A stretch of DNA of 64,000 bases from Burkholderia sp. BCC0506 (GTDB taxonomy: Bacteria > Pseudomonadota > Gammaproteobacteria > Burkholderiales > Burkholderiaceae), in contig NZ_CADFEN010000005.1 of NCBI RefSeq assembly GCF_902833145.1, forward strand, positions 496,001 to 560,000. The letters are read 5' to 3'. Made by a program: the position numbers and the translations under genes. A model generated the notes under the pieces. It ran no database searches. It was given only the letters and a program-made list of their open reading frames with translations, and was not told the DNA's origin. Position 1 is the stretch's first letter, and the number at the start of each line of letters is the position of its first letter. Shown here piece by piece: positions 44,674 through 54,107 of the stretch.

Positions 44674-44760
44674 CACGCCGCGCTCCACGCCCGCTCTGCC
44701 AATGCCGTGCAATGCCTGACCGGCACACATCGCCGGTCAGACGGTCGTCCAGTCTTCAGG

Positions 44761-45258
44761 TCATGTGCCGTTCGCGATGGCCGCCTCGCGCTCGCGCGCG
44801 ATCTCGGCCTTCTGCTCTTCCGCCGACGAACACGCAACCAGAATGCTGCAGTTCACGCGATCGAGCAGTTGCGTATTGCCCGACCCCATCCACCATCTCG
44901 ACAATCCGCTGCGGCACCGATGGCCGACGACGACGAGATCGACCTTCAGTTCCGACGCCAGATTCGCGATTTCGTCGATCGGATAACCGAACGCGAAATG
45001 GCCTTCGGCCTGCACACCGCGCTCACGCAGCCAGTTCACCCCCTCCTGCAGAATCTCGCGCGCGGTTTCCTCGAATCGGCCGCATGCGACATCGGTCAGC
45101 AGGCCTGCGCTCTGCGCAATGCTCGAACGCATGTCGACGACCGACAGCAAGTGCGTTTCAGCCTTCAGGTCCATTGCGAGATTGGCCCCGCAGCGTAGTG
45201 CCTTGCGCCCTTCGAGCGTGCCGTCGTAACACAGCAAAATCTTGTTGTAGCTAGCCAT
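44761..45258 (-). CDS. Universal stress protein (UspA family)
   Basis: 165 aa. ASYNKILLCYDGTLEGRKAL forms the first strand and loop; GHRCRSGLSRWWMGSGNTQLLDRVNCSILV is the ATP-type G-x2-G-x9-G(S) motif, so it probably binds ATP. AGGGAGG precedes the ATG. Stands alone, divergent from the nodI-like gene. Typical of stationary-phase or anoxic stress induction. Confidence 0.9.
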   Translation of the reverse strand: MASYNKILLCYDGTLEGRKALRCGANLAMDLKAETHLLSVVDMRSSIAQSAGLLTDVACGRFEETAREILQEGVNWLRERGVQAEGHFAFGYPIDEIANLASELKVDLVVVGHRCRSGLSRWWMGSGNTQLLDRVNCSILVACSSAEEQKAEIAREREAAIANGT

Positions 45259-45562
45259 GAAACCTCCCTATCGCGACAACGAGCCTACGCATTCATCATG
45301 GTGCGCCGCAATTCAGGACGCAAGGGATGGAAAACGCTGATTCGCCCCGCGCGGCGCGTACGCGATGATGCGGTGCACGATCGGCACGCAGTTGCATCGC
45401 ACCGGGCAGACATGCGCTGAAGCGATGCAGCCGATGCACTAGAATGGCCCGTTCGCCCTTCAGCGGGCCGCCGCGCGCCGGCGTCGAGCGCTTCGGTCAT
45501 GCCCGTGTGACACGCCTGCGCCCGATCCGTTCGCACACCGGCGCGCATCCGGGCAGCAGAGC
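45259..45562. other. 304-bp divergent promoter region of the usp and nodI-like genes
   Basis: No gene. A possible plus-strand -10 (TAGAAT, about 45439-45444) lies upstream of the ABC exporter operon. No strong operator symmetry noticed. Confidence 0.4.
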
Positions 45563-46516
45563 ATGCCTACTTACAACGACAACCCGCCCATGTCCGTTGC
45601 ACCGATCGATTTCCGCAACGTCGAAAAGCGCTACGGCGACAAGCTCGTCGTCAACGGCCTGTCCTTCAATGTGAAGGCAGGCGAATGCTATGGCCTGCTC
45701 GGGCCGAACGGCGCCGGCAAGACCACGACGCTGAAGATGCTGCTGGGCCTCGCGCACCCCGATGCAGGCACCATTTCGCTGTGCGGCGAACCGGTTCCAT
45801 CGCGTGCGCGACACGCACGCCAGCGGGTCGGCGTCGTCCCGCAGTTCGACAATCTCGATCCCGACTTCACGGTCCGCGAAAACCTGCTCGTGTTCAGCCG
45901 CTATTTCGGGATGTCGGCGCAGGCCGCACGCGCGCTCGTGCCGCCGCTGCTCGAATTCGCGAAGCTGGAAAACAAGGCCGATGCGAAGGTCGGCGAGCTG
46001 TCGGGCGGCATGAAGCGCCGTCTCACGCTCGCCCGCGCGCTCGTCAACGATCCCGATGTGCTCGTGCTCGACGAACCGACGACAGGCCTCGACCCGCAGG
46101 CGCGGCACCTGATGTGGGAGCGGCTGCGCTCGCTGCTCGCGCGCGGCAAGACGATCCTGATCACCACGCATTTCATGGAAGAAGCCGAGCGCCTGTGCGA
46201 TCGGCTGTGCGTGATCGAGGAAGGCCGCAAGATCGCCGAAGGCGCGCCGCACGCACTGATCGAATCGGAGATCGGTTGCGACGTGATCGAGATCTACGGG
46301 CCCGATCCGGCCGCGCTGCGTGACGAGTTGTCGGCGGAGTTGCCGGCATTCGCGAAGCACACCGAGATCAGCGGGGAGACACTGTTCTGCTATGTGACCG
46401 ACCCCGAACCGCTCAGCGCACGGCTCAAGGGTCGGACGGGGTTGCGCTATCTGCATCGCCCGGCCAATCTGGAGGATGTGTTCCTGCGGCTCACGGGCCG
46501 CGAGATGCAGGATTGA
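45563..46516 (+). CDS. nodI: ABC exporter ATP-binding protein (NodI family)
   Basis: 317 aa. Walker [10 protein letters not shown], signature [17 protein letters not shown], Walker [16 protein letters not shown]-loop [13 protein letters not shown]-terminal domain of about 75 residues ends in [14 protein letters not shown] as in NodI/DrrA/CcmA-type exporters. A second in-frame ATG at 45590 ([16 protein letters not shown]) is an alternative start. Forms an exporter with the downstream NodJ-type permease. NodI is named for nodulation-factor export, but the family is widespread in non-symbionts, so the substrate here is unknown. Confidence 0.88.
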   Translation: MPTYNDNPPMSVAPIDFRNVEKRYGDKLVVNGLSFNVKAGECYGLLGPNGAGKTTTLKMLLGLAHPDAGTISLCGEPVPSRARHARQRVGVVPQFDNLDPDFTVRENLLVFSRYFGMSAQAARALVPPLLEFAKLENKADAKVGELSGGMKRRLTLARALVNDPDVLVLDEPTTGLDPQARHLMWERLRSLLARGKTILITTHFMEEAERLCDRLCVIEEGRKIAEGAPHALIESEIGCDVIEIYGPDPAALRDELSAELPAFAKHTEISGETLFCYVTDPEPLSARLKGRTGLRYLHRPANLEDVFLRLTGREMQD

Positions 46517-46521
46517 TCGAC

Positions 46522-47355
46522 ATGGACGTCCGCAACTATTCCGCGACCACGCCGTCGGCCCCGCCACGCGAATCACGCTTCGCGATCGCGATGCCGGCGA
46601 ACGCGAGCAACTGGGTCGCCGTCTGGCGGCGCAACTATCTCGTGTGGCGCAAGCTCGCGCTCGCGTCGATGTTCGGCAATCTTGCCGATCCGATGATCTA
46701 TCTGTTCGGGCTGGGTTTCGGGCTCGGCCTGATGCTCGGCCACGTCGACGGCGTGTCGTACATCGCGTTCCTCGCGGCCGGCACGGTCGGCTCGAGCGTG
46801 ATGATGTCCGCGAGCTTCGAGTCGATGTATTCGGGTTTCTCGCGGATGCACGTGCAGCGCACGTGGGAAGCGATCATGCATACACCGCTCGCGCTCGGCG
46901 ACATCGTGCTCGGCGAGATCGTCTGGGCGGCCAGCAAGGCGATGCTGTCGGGCGGCGCGATCATGTTCGTCGCGGGTGTGCTCGGCTACGCGCGGTTTCC
47001 GTCGATGCTCGCGGTGCTGCCCGTGATCGCGCTGGCCGGCCTCGCGTTCGCCAGCATCGCGATGATCGTCACGGCGCTCGCGCCGTCCTACGATTTCTTC
47101 ATGTTTTATCAGACACTCGTGCTGACGCCGATGCTGCTGCTGTCGGGCGTGTTCTTCCCGATCACGCAGTTGCCGCCGCTTGCACGGCACGCGGCGCAGG
47201 CGCTGCCGCTCGCGAACGCGGTCGAGCTGATCCGGCCCGCGATGCTCGGCCGGCCGGCGACCGACATCGCGTTGCACGTCGCGGTGCTCGCCGGCTACGC
47301 CGTGGGCGGATTCCTGCTGTCCGCGTGGCTGTTCCGGCGGCGGATGATGCGTTGA
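46522..47355 (+). CDS. nodJ: ABC exporter permease (NodJ/ABC-2 family)
   Basis: 277 aa from the ATG at 46522, 5 bp after the nodI-like stop; an overlapping TTG at 46513 is less likely. About six helices with the ABC-2 signature [43 protein letters not shown]-terminal cytosolic segment of about 35 residues. Partner of the upstream ATPase in exporting an unknown lipid, drug or oligosaccharide. Confidence 0.88.
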   Translation: MDVRNYSATTPSAPPRESRFAIAMPANASNWVAVWRRNYLVWRKLALASMFGNLADPMIYLFGLGFGLGLMLGHVDGVSYIAFLAAGTVGSSVMMSASFESMYSGFSRMHVQRTWEAIMHTPLALGDIVLGEIVWAASKAMLSGGAIMFVAGVLGYARFPSMLAVLPVIALAGLAFASIAMIVTALAPSYDFFMFYQTLVLTPMLLLSGVFFPITQLPPLARHAAQALPLANAVELIRPAMLGRPATDIALHVAVLAGYAVGGFLLSAWLFRRRMMR

Positions 47356-47392
47356 CGGCCGACGCACCGGGCGCCGGCTTCATGCGACGACG

Positions 47393-47815
47393 TTACTCGT
47401 CGTCGTCGCTCCACGGAATCTCGACGTCGGTCAGGAACGCGACGGTCGCGAGCGGGCCGCCTTCGTGGCGGCCGAGCTTGCCGTCCGCGCGATGCCATTC
47501 GACGCGGAATTGCGTGCCCGGATCGTCGGCCACCAGATAGACCGTGCGCAGCTCTTCCTTGTCGGCTTCGGCCACCGGGCCGTCGAACGACACCAGCATC
47601 TTCTGCGGCCACAGGCCGTTGACGGGATCGTAAATTCGATCGCCTTGCGGAATGTCGATGCTGGCCTCGACGCCGATCGTCGCGGAGGCCTCGATGATCA
47701 TCGTGCCGAGTGCGTGCAGCACGGCAGTCGCCCGCGCGGAATTGGCCTGGCGGATCGCGAGATCGCCGCGCGTCAGCGCCTTTTCGAGTCGAGGATGAAT
47801 CTTCGGTTGGGTCAT
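47393..47815 (-). CDS. Hypothetical protein downstream of the selU-permease pair
   Basis: 140 aa. MTQPKIHPRLEKALTRGDLAIRQANSARATAVLHALG at the N-terminus, acidic C-terminus EIPWSDDDE. No signal peptide or membrane segment; predicted soluble alpha/beta protein. It follows the permease gene after a 101-bp gap on the same strand and may share its transcript. I do not recognise the family. Confidence 0.7.
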   Translation of the reverse strand: MTQPKIHPRLEKALTRGDLAIRQANSARATAVLHALGTMIIEASATIGVEASIDIPQGDRIYDPVNGLWPQKMLVSFDGPVAEADKEELRTVYLVADDPGTQFRVEWHRADGKLGRHEGGPLATVAFLTDVEIPWSDDDE

Positions 47816-47916
47816 GCGTTTTCCTGTTTGCTTCTTGTAAAGGGCGCCGCACACGTGAAGCGGCGGCGCCGGATGAATACGACGACGGCGTGCGCACGGC
47901 GCGCCGTGCGCGTGCG

Positions 47917-48975
47917 TCAGAACCCGAACGCGATCGCGAGCAAGCCGCTCGCGATTCCGAACACGACGACGAGCGTCGCGACGATCGCCAGCATGTAAGG
48001 CTTGAACGAACGCGCGAGCATCGCGAGCGACGGCACGCTGATCGGCGGCAACGTCATCAGCAGCGCGGCGGCCGGACCGACGCCCATGCCGAGCGACAGC
48101 ATCGCCTGGATGATCGGCACCTCGCCGGCCGTCGGGATCACGAACAGCATGCCGGCGACCGCGAATGCGACGATCCAGCCGAGATGATTGCCGATGTCCG
48201 GGCCGATATGGGGAAACAGCCATGCGCGTGCGGCGCCGAGCAGCAGCACGAGCACGATGTATTCGGGTACGAGCCGCACGGCCATGCGCGCGAGCAGCGT
48301 CATCCAGCGGACGAAGGGATTGCCCGCCGCGGCCTGCTCGGCCGCCAGCGCGGCGAGTTGCGCATCGTCGATGCCGCGGTCTTCGGGACGCGCGATGCGG
48401 TTCAGCAGATAGCCGATCCCGAACACCATCGCGATGCCGAGCACGAGGCGCAGCGCACTCCAGTGCCAGCCGAGCACGAAGCCCATGAATACCAGCGCCG
48501 CCGGGTTCAGCACGGTGTTGCCGAGCCAGAACGCGACCGCACCGCCCGGCGACGCGTGGCGCGCACGCAGCCCCGCGACGACCGGCGCCGCGCAGCACGT
48601 ACACATCATCCCGGGCAGCGACAGCAGCCCGCCCGCGGCGACGCTGCCGAATCCCGTGCGACCGAGCACGCGCGCCACCCAGTGCGCGGGCAGCAGTGCC
48701 TGCACGGCCGAGCCGAGCAGCAGGCCGAGCACCATCGCCTGCCAGATCGCCTTGCCGTATGCCCACGCGTAGTCGAGCGCCGCCTTCAGCGACGGCTCGG
48801 GTGCGGCCGCCGACGTGCCCATCAGGATCGACTGGCCGATCGAATGGTGCTCGGCGGCAACGAACGCCTTGTTGTAGTACGGGAACCATTTCACGTAGAA
48901 CAGTCCCGCGACCGCGATCAGCAGGAAGGTCATCCAGCCAAGGGCCGGACTGGGTTGGGTGCGTGTGGTCGTCAT
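47917..48975 (-). CDS. Permease of the ArsP-like (DUF318/UPF0718) family
   Basis: 352 aa, about 8-9 helices. Hallmark LSLPGMMCTCCAAPVVAGLRARHASPGGAVAFWLGNTVLNPA contains the CTCC cysteine cluster typical of this family; FVIPTAGEVPIIQAMLSLGMGVGPAAALLMTLP repeats the motif in the second half. Some relatives export organoarsenicals. The ATG overlaps the selU stop (ATGA), so it is translationally coupled to the tRNA selenation enzyme; a selenium- or sulfur-related substrate is a reasonable guess but not shown. Confidence 0.85.
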   Translation of the reverse strand: MTTTRTQPSPALGWMTFLLIAVAGLFYVKWFPYYNKAFVAAEHHSIGQSILMGTSAAAPEPSLKAALDYAWAYGKAIWQAMVLGLLLGSAVQALLPAHWVARVLGRTGFGSVAAGGLLSLPGMMCTCCAAPVVAGLRARHASPGGAVAFWLGNTVLNPAALVFMGFVLGWHWSALRLVLGIAMVFGIGYLLNRIARPEDRGIDDAQLAALAAEQAAAGNPFVRWMTLLARMAVRLVPEYIVLVLLLGAARAWLFPHIGPDIGNHLGWIVAFAVAGMLFVIPTAGEVPIIQAMLSLGMGVGPAAALLMTLPPISVPSLAMLARSFKPYMLAIVATLVVVFGIASGLLAIAFGF

Positions 48976-50105
48976 CGTGTGGTGGTGGTGGTCGATTGAT
49001 CTTGGTCGGTTTCGGATGCCGCGCCGGCGGCAAGCGCGGCCGATGTGGGCAACCCGGCTCGCGCGAGTTCGGCCAGCAGCGTGCGCGCCTGATCGCGCAC
49101 GTCGGCCGCGTTGGGCCGGAACGTGAACGTCAGCGCACGGTTCGGCTTGTTGTACGTCGCGCGGTAAGTGCGCGCATAGGCGGGATCGTAATGCCTGTCG
49201 ATCAGCTCGGCGAACAATTCGGCCCGCGCGCCGGCGTCGATCAGCCCCTTCCAGCGCGTCACCTGTTCGCGGCTGTGCAGGCCGATCAGCCGATGAAGCT
49301 GCGCCTTGAACGCGTCCGGTTCGTCGAACAGGTGCACGTAATCGTCGAGCAGGAACGCGATCCGCTCGTCGTGGGCCGCTTCGACCTGCACCCACGGCCC
49401 CGCGTGAAACGCCTCGATCAGCGCGATCGGCAACTGCACGAGCCCGATCCTGCGGCTTTCCGATTCGACGAACACCGGCCATTGGGGGTCGAAACGCCCG
49501 AGCGTCTCGACGAGTCCCGAATCGAACCCCTTCTGCGCCGGTTGCGGCTTGCCCGGCAACGCACCGAGCAGCGAGCCGCGATGGCACGCGAGCGCCTCCA
49601 GGTCGAGCGTCTGCGCGCCGACGTCGCGCAACGCGTTCAGCAGGCGCGTCTTGCCGCAGCCCGTATGGCCCACGAGCGCGATGTAGCGAAAGCGTGTCGG
49701 CAGCGATGCGAGCGTCGCACACACCGACTGGCGGTACGCCTTGTAGCCGCCGTCGAGCTGGCGCGCCTTCCAGCCGATCAGGTTGAACCAGGTCGTCATC
49801 GAGCCCGAACGCTTGCCGCCGCGCCAGCAGTAGATCAGCGGCCGCCAGTTGCGCGGCCGGTCGGCGAACGTCGTGTCGAGATGGCGCGCGATGTTGCGCG
49901 CGACGATCGCCGCGCCGACGCGCGTCGCCTCGTACGGCGACACCTGCCGGTACATCGTGCCGACGAGCACGCGCTCCTCGTTGCTGAGCACGGGCGCGTT
50001 CAACGCGCCGGGGATATGGTCCTCGGCGAACTCGAGCGGCGTGCGCACGTCGATGATCTCGTCGAACTCGCCGGCGCGATCGAGGGTAACAATCAGGTTC
50101 TTCAA
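48972..50105 (-). CDS. selU: tRNA 2-selenouridine synthase (SelU/MnmH)
   Basis: 377 aa. N-terminal rhodanese domain with the catalytic Cys93 in YCWRGGKRSGSM; P-loop GHTGCGKT at 146-153 for the geranyl/ATP-dependent C-terminal domain. It replaces sulfur by selenium in 2-thiouridine of tRNA-Lys/Glu/Gln wobble bases, using selenophosphate. Length typical (about 365-380). Ends in a Thr/Gln-rich tail. No selD is in the window; selenophosphate must come from elsewhere in the genome. Confidence 0.94.
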   Translation of the reverse strand: MKNLIVTLDRAGEFDEIIDVRTPLEFAEDHIPGALNAPVLSNEERVLVGTMYRQVSPYEATRVGAAIVARNIARHLDTTFADRPRNWRPLIYCWRGGKRSGSMTTWFNLIGWKARQLDGGYKAYRQSVCATLASLPTRFRYIALVGHTGCGKTRLLNALRDVGAQTLDLEALACHRGSLLGALPGKPQPAQKGFDSGLVETLGRFDPQWPVFVESESRRIGLVQLPIALIEAFHAGPWVQVEAAHDERIAFLLDDYVHLFDEPDAFKAQLHRLIGLHSREQVTRWKGLIDAGARAELFAELIDRHYDPAYARTYRATYNKPNRALTFTFRPNAADVRDQARTLLAELARAGLPTSAALAAGAASETDQDQSTTTTTR

Positions 50106-50169
50106 TTTGGCGTCGAACAGGGGCGATGCGGCTCGAGAAGCCGCATGGGCGCGGAAGGCGGATTGACGA

Positions 50170-51123
50170 TTATCTCACGGGCCGGCGTCCCGGGCCGCGC
50201 GCGGCAGTCGGCGGCGGCGAGGCGGCCCGCATCGCGTCGATCAGGTGGTCGCGGAATGCGCGCACCGACGCGGGCAGATCGCGCCCCGCCATCGTCTGCA
50301 CCTGGATGCTGCGTTCGCGCAGTTGCGGGTTCGTCACGGGCACGACGACGAAGCCGTCCGCGTCGGAGCGGTCGCGCACCGATAGCAGACCCGTGAACAT
50401 CACCGCGCCCGTGCGCCGCGCGTAGCCGTACATCGCCGCGGTGTTGTTGCTCGTCAGCTCGGGCTCGAGCAGCAGCCCGTCGAGCGCGCATGCGATATCG
50501 ATCAGTTGCCGCACCGTCGTGCCGGCTTCGGGCAGCACGTGCGCGTGCCGCGCGACATCGGCGAGCGACACCGCGTCGCGCGCCGCGAGCGGATGATCGT
50601 GCCGGACCAGCGCGAAGACCGGCGCGCGCTCGGTGTGATCGACGCGCACGCCCTTCTCCGGCGCGAGGCTGAAGGTCAATGCGATGTCCGCGTCTCCGTC
50701 GCGCACGCGCCGGGTCGCGTCCGCCGGCGACACGACCCACACGGTGAAATCGACGCCCGGGTGACGCGCCTTGAAGCTCGCGAGCACGGCAGGCAGGAAG
50801 TCGATCGCGAACCCTTCCGAGCATGCGATCTTCAGCAGGCTGCCGTGCAGCGCGTCGAGCCCGCCGATGTCCTTCATCACGTGCTCGGCCTCCAGCAGGC
50901 TGCGCTGCGCGAACGCCAGCAGCCGCTCCCCGGCCTCCGACAACGCCATCCCGCGCGGGCGCCGCTCGAACAGCGGCGCCCCGAGCTCGCTCTCCAGCTT
51001 CGCGATCTGGCGGCTGATCGCCGACACGGCCACGTGCAGCCGCGCGGACGCGTCGCTGATCGACCCGGTACGCGCCACCTCGACGAAATATCGCAACGCC
51101 AGGCCATGCAGGAAAGCCGCCAT
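50170..51123 (-). CDS. LysR-family transcriptional regulator
   Basis: 317 aa. HTH in LALRYFVEVARTGSISDASARLHVAVSAISRQIAKLE (about residues 6-40), then the LysR effector domain. Divergent from the M20 peptidase-MFS pair with a 163-bp shared promoter region, so it probably controls them in response to a peptide- or amide-like substrate. Start chosen at MAAFLHG; an upstream ATG would add 7 residues. Confidence 0.9.
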   Translation of the reverse strand: MAAFLHGLALRYFVEVARTGSISDASARLHVAVSAISRQIAKLESELGAPLFERRPRGMALSEAGERLLAFAQRSLLEAEHVMKDIGGLDALHGSLLKIACSEGFAIDFLPAVLASFKARHPGVDFTVWVVSPADATRRVRDGDADIALTFSLAPEKGVRVDHTERAPVFALVRHDHPLAARDAVSLADVARHAHVLPEAGTTVRQLIDIACALDGLLLEPELTSNNTAAMYGYARRTGAVMFTGLLSVRDRSDADGFVVVPVTNPQLRERSIQVQTMAGRDLPASVRAFRDHLIDAMRAASPPPTAARGPGRRPVR

Positions 51124-51195
51124 CGTTCTGTCTCCGCGCCGCATTCGGCCGCGCTGCTTTGCCTTTTCGGCAAAGAAAGGTTCGAAATTCGATCA

Positions 51196-51224
51196 TTGTG
51201 ACAAAAAAACCGGCTTTCTAGAAT
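51196..51224 (+). promoter_or_regulatory. Promoter of the M20 peptidase-MFS pair
   Basis: -35 TTGTGA, a 17-bp spacer, -10 TAGAAT. The -10 overlaps TTCTAGAA, an 8-bp palindrome that a LysR-type regulator could contact. Start codon 62 bp downstream. Confidence 0.55.
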
Positions 51225-51286
51225 CGATCGCACTTCACGTTGCCTGCGCGGCCCGCGCGCCGCGAACCTGTCAGAGGAGACCCGAT

Positions 51287-52708
51287 TTGACCCGTACCGC
51301 TGCCATCCAGCACGCGCTGAACCAGTTCGAATCCGGGGCGTTCTTCGCGACCCTGAGGCGCCGCGTCGGCCTGCGCACCGAAAGCCAGGAAAGCGGCAGC
51401 GAAGCCGCGCTGCACGCCTATCTGACCGACGAGATCGCGCCCGAGGCCGCCCGGCTCGGCTTCGCGTCGCGGATCGTCGCCAACCCCGTCGACGGCGGCG
51501 GGCCGTTCCTGCTCGCGTCGCGCCAAGAAGACGACGCGCTGCCGACCGTGCTGATCTACGGCCACGGCGACGTCGTGCGCGGCTACGACGCGCAGTGGCG
51601 CGCGCCGCTGTCGCCGTGGACGCTCACGGCCGACGGCGACCGCTGGTACGGCCGCGGCAGCGCCGACAACAAGGGCCAGCACACGATCAACCTGGCCGCG
51701 CTGGCGAGCGTGCTCGACGCGCGCGGCGGCCGGCTCGGCTTCAACGCGAAGCTGCTGATCGAGATGGGCGAGGAAACCGGCTCGCCGGGCCTCGACGCGC
51801 TGTGCCGCCAGGAGCGCGACGCGCTCTCGGCCGACGTGCTGATCGCCTCCGACGGCCCGCGCATCGCCGCCGCGCGCCCGACGGTATTCCTCGGCTCGCG
51901 CGGCTCGGTCAATTTCAAGCTGAGCCTGCGCGCCCGCGACGGCGCGCATCACTCCGGCAACTGGGGCGGATTGCTGCGCAACCCCGCGATCGTGCTCGCG
52001 CACGCGCTCGCCAGTCTGGTCGACGCGCGCGGCGCGATTCGTGTCGCCGGGTTGCGCCCGCCGCCGATCCCGGCCGCGGTGCGCGACGCGCTTGCCGATC
52101 TTTCCGTCGGCGGCGGGCCCGGCGACCCCGCGCTCGACGCCGGCTGGGGCGAGCCCGGCCTGTCCGCGGCCGAGCGCGTGTTCGGCTGGAACACGTTCGA
52201 GATCCTCGCGTTCAAGGCCGGCAACCCGGAGCATCCCGTCAACGCGATCCCGCCCGCCGCGTATGCGCACTGCCAGTTGCGCTTCGTCGTCGGCACCGAC
52301 TGGGAAGCGCTGCATGCGCACCTGCGCGCGCACCTCGATGCGCACGGCTTCGCGGACATCGAGATCGACGTCGAACGCGGCGCACCGGCGACGCGCGTGC
52401 CGCCGGACGATCCGTGGGTCCGCTGGGCCGTCGCGTCGCTCGCGCGCACCACCGGCAAGAAGCCCGCGGTCCTGCCGAATCTCGGCGGCACGCTACCGAA
52501 CGAGGTATTTGCCGACACGCTCGGGCTGCCGACGCTGTGGGTGCCGCACTCGTACCCGGCGTGCTCTCAGCACGCGCCCGACGAGCACCTGCTCGCGAGC
52601 GTCGTCAGCGAGGGGCTGCAGATGATGGCCGGCCTCTTCTGGGATCTCGGCGACGACGCGCCGCCCGTTCGCCGCGCGGCATCCGCCGCGGCCGGCGCCG
52701 CCCTGTAA
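51287..52708 (+). CDS. M20 family metallopeptidase / amidohydrolase
   Basis: 473 aa, TTG start preceded by GAGGAGA. Zinc ligands are all recognisable: H93 and D95 (YGHGDVV), bridging D127 (GSADNKG), catalytic E162-E163 (EMGEETGS), and a late His in WVPHSYPACSQH. A dimerisation domain is inserted in the middle. This subgroup hydrolyses dipeptides or N-acyl amino acids. Its gene is followed by a carrier of the metabolite-H+ symporter type, so uptake and hydrolysis of the same compound seem coupled. Confidence 0.9.
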   Translation: MTRTAAIQHALNQFESGAFFATLRRRVGLRTESQESGSEAALHAYLTDEIAPEAARLGFASRIVANPVDGGGPFLLASRQEDDALPTVLIYGHGDVVRGYDAQWRAPLSPWTLTADGDRWYGRGSADNKGQHTINLAALASVLDARGGRLGFNAKLLIEMGEETGSPGLDALCRQERDALSADVLIASDGPRIAAARPTVFLGSRGSVNFKLSLRARDGAHHSGNWGGLLRNPAIVLAHALASLVDARGAIRVAGLRPPPIPAAVRDALADLSVGGGPGDPALDAGWGEPGLSAAERVFGWNTFEILAFKAGNPEHPVNAIPPAAYAHCQLRFVVGTDWEALHAHLRAHLDAHGFADIEIDVERGAPATRVPPDDPWVRWAVASLARTTGKKPAVLPNLGGTLPNEVFADTLGLPTLWVPHSYPACSQHAPDEHLLASVVSEGLQMMAGLFWDLGDDAPPVRRAASAAAGAAL

Positions 52709-52743
52709 CACGCTTCGCCCCTTTCACGGGACCTGCACACACG

Positions 52744-54030
52744 ATGAATACGACCACCCTGACCTCGCAGGACGCCGCGCGCCCCGGCGCCGCGAAGATC
52801 CGGCGCATCATCTTCGCAGCGTCGATCGGCAACGCTCTCGAATGGTTCGACCTGATCGTCTACGGCTTCTTCGCGGTCACGATCGCCAAGCTGTTCTTCC
52901 CCGCCACGAGCGAAGCGACGTCGCTGATGCTGACGCTCGGCACGTTCGGGCTGTCCTACCTGATCCGGCCGATCGGCGGCTTCGTGCTCGGCGCGTACGC
53001 CGACCGCGCGGGCCGCAAGGCGTCGCTGCTGCTGTCGATCGCGATGATGATGGCTGGCACGCTGCTGATCGCGCTGATGCCGACCTATGCATCGATCGGC
53101 ATGCTCGCGCCGCTCGGGATCATGCTGTCGCGGCTGATGCAGGGGTTTTCCGCCGGCGGCGAATTCGCGAGTTCGACCGCGTTTCTCGTCGAGCACGCGC
53201 CGCAGCGGCGCGGCTTCATGTCGAGCTGGCAGTTCGCGAGCCAGGGCCTCGCGACGTTGCTCGCCTCGGGCTTCGGTGCGCTGCTGACGGCCACGCTGAC
53301 CTCCGCGCAACTCGAAAGCTGGGGCTGGCGCGTGCCGTTCCTGTTCGGTCTCGCGATCGGTCCTGTCGGGCTGTACATCCGCCGCTACGTCGACGAAGGC
53401 GTCGAGTTCAAGACGCAGGCGCGCGCCGAAGCGCCGGTGCGCGAGCTGTTCGCGGGCCAGAAGTTGCGGCTGTTGCTGTCGATCGGCGCGCTCGTGATCT
53501 CGACCGCGATCAACTACATGATCCTGTACATGCCGACCTACGCGATCAAGCAGCTCGGGCTGCCCGCATCGACCGGCTTCGCGGCGACGCTCGCGACCGG
53601 TTTCGTGCTGACGCTCGTCACGCCGGTCGTCGGCCACCTGTCCGATCGCACCGGGCGGATCCGCATGATGGCGGCCGCGGCCGTGCTGATGCTCCTGACC
53701 GTCTGGCCGACGTTCGCGTGGCTCACGCGTCATGCGTCGTTCGCGACGATGCTCGCCGCACTGGTCTGGATCGGCGCGCTGAAGGCGATGTACTGCGGCG
53801 CGCTGCCGGCGCTGATGGCCGAACTATTCCCGCCGCAGACGCGCGCCACCGGGCTCGCGGTCAGCTACAACACCGGCGTCACGCTGTTCGGCGGTTTCGC
53901 GCCGTTCGTCATCACCTGGCTGATCAGCACGACCGGCAACCGGCTGTCTCCGGCGCTCTATCTGATCGGGTGTGCGCTGCTGAGCCTCGCCGCGCTGTTC
54001 GTCGCGCGCACGCGGCTGAAGATGCGTTGA
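52744..54030 (+). CDS. MFS transporter, metabolite:H+ symporter (MHS) family
   Basis: 428 aa, 12 helices. FAASIGNALEWFDLIVYGFFAVTIAKLFFP in TM1, SYLIRPIGGFVLGAYADRAGRK as MFS signature, SRLMQGFSAGGEFASSTAFLVE in TM4-5, ELFPPQTRATGLAVSYNTGVTLFGG late. Same family as KgtP elsewhere in the window but divergent. Lies 35 bp after the M20 peptidase gene, in one operon. Probably imports its substrate. Confidence 0.9.
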   Translation: MNTTTLTSQDAARPGAAKIRRIIFAASIGNALEWFDLIVYGFFAVTIAKLFFPATSEATSLMLTLGTFGLSYLIRPIGGFVLGAYADRAGRKASLLLSIAMMMAGTLLIALMPTYASIGMLAPLGIMLSRLMQGFSAGGEFASSTAFLVEHAPQRRGFMSSWQFASQGLATLLASGFGALLTATLTSAQLESWGWRVPFLFGLAIGPVGLYIRRYVDEGVEFKTQARAEAPVRELFAGQKLRLLLSIGALVISTAINYMILYMPTYAIKQLGLPASTGFAATLATGFVLTLVTPVVGHLSDRTGRIRMMAAAAVLMLLTVWPTFAWLTRHASFATMLAALVWIGALKAMYCGALPALMAELFPPQTRATGLAVSYNTGVTLFGGFAPFVITWLISTTGNRLSPALYLIGCALLSLAALFVARTRLKMR

Positions 54031-54107
54031 CACGGGAAAGCGCGGCGCCGCGATGCGCCGCCGACGCGGCCCGTCGTGGCATCGCCGCCGCGCGGGCCGC
54101 GCGCCGT

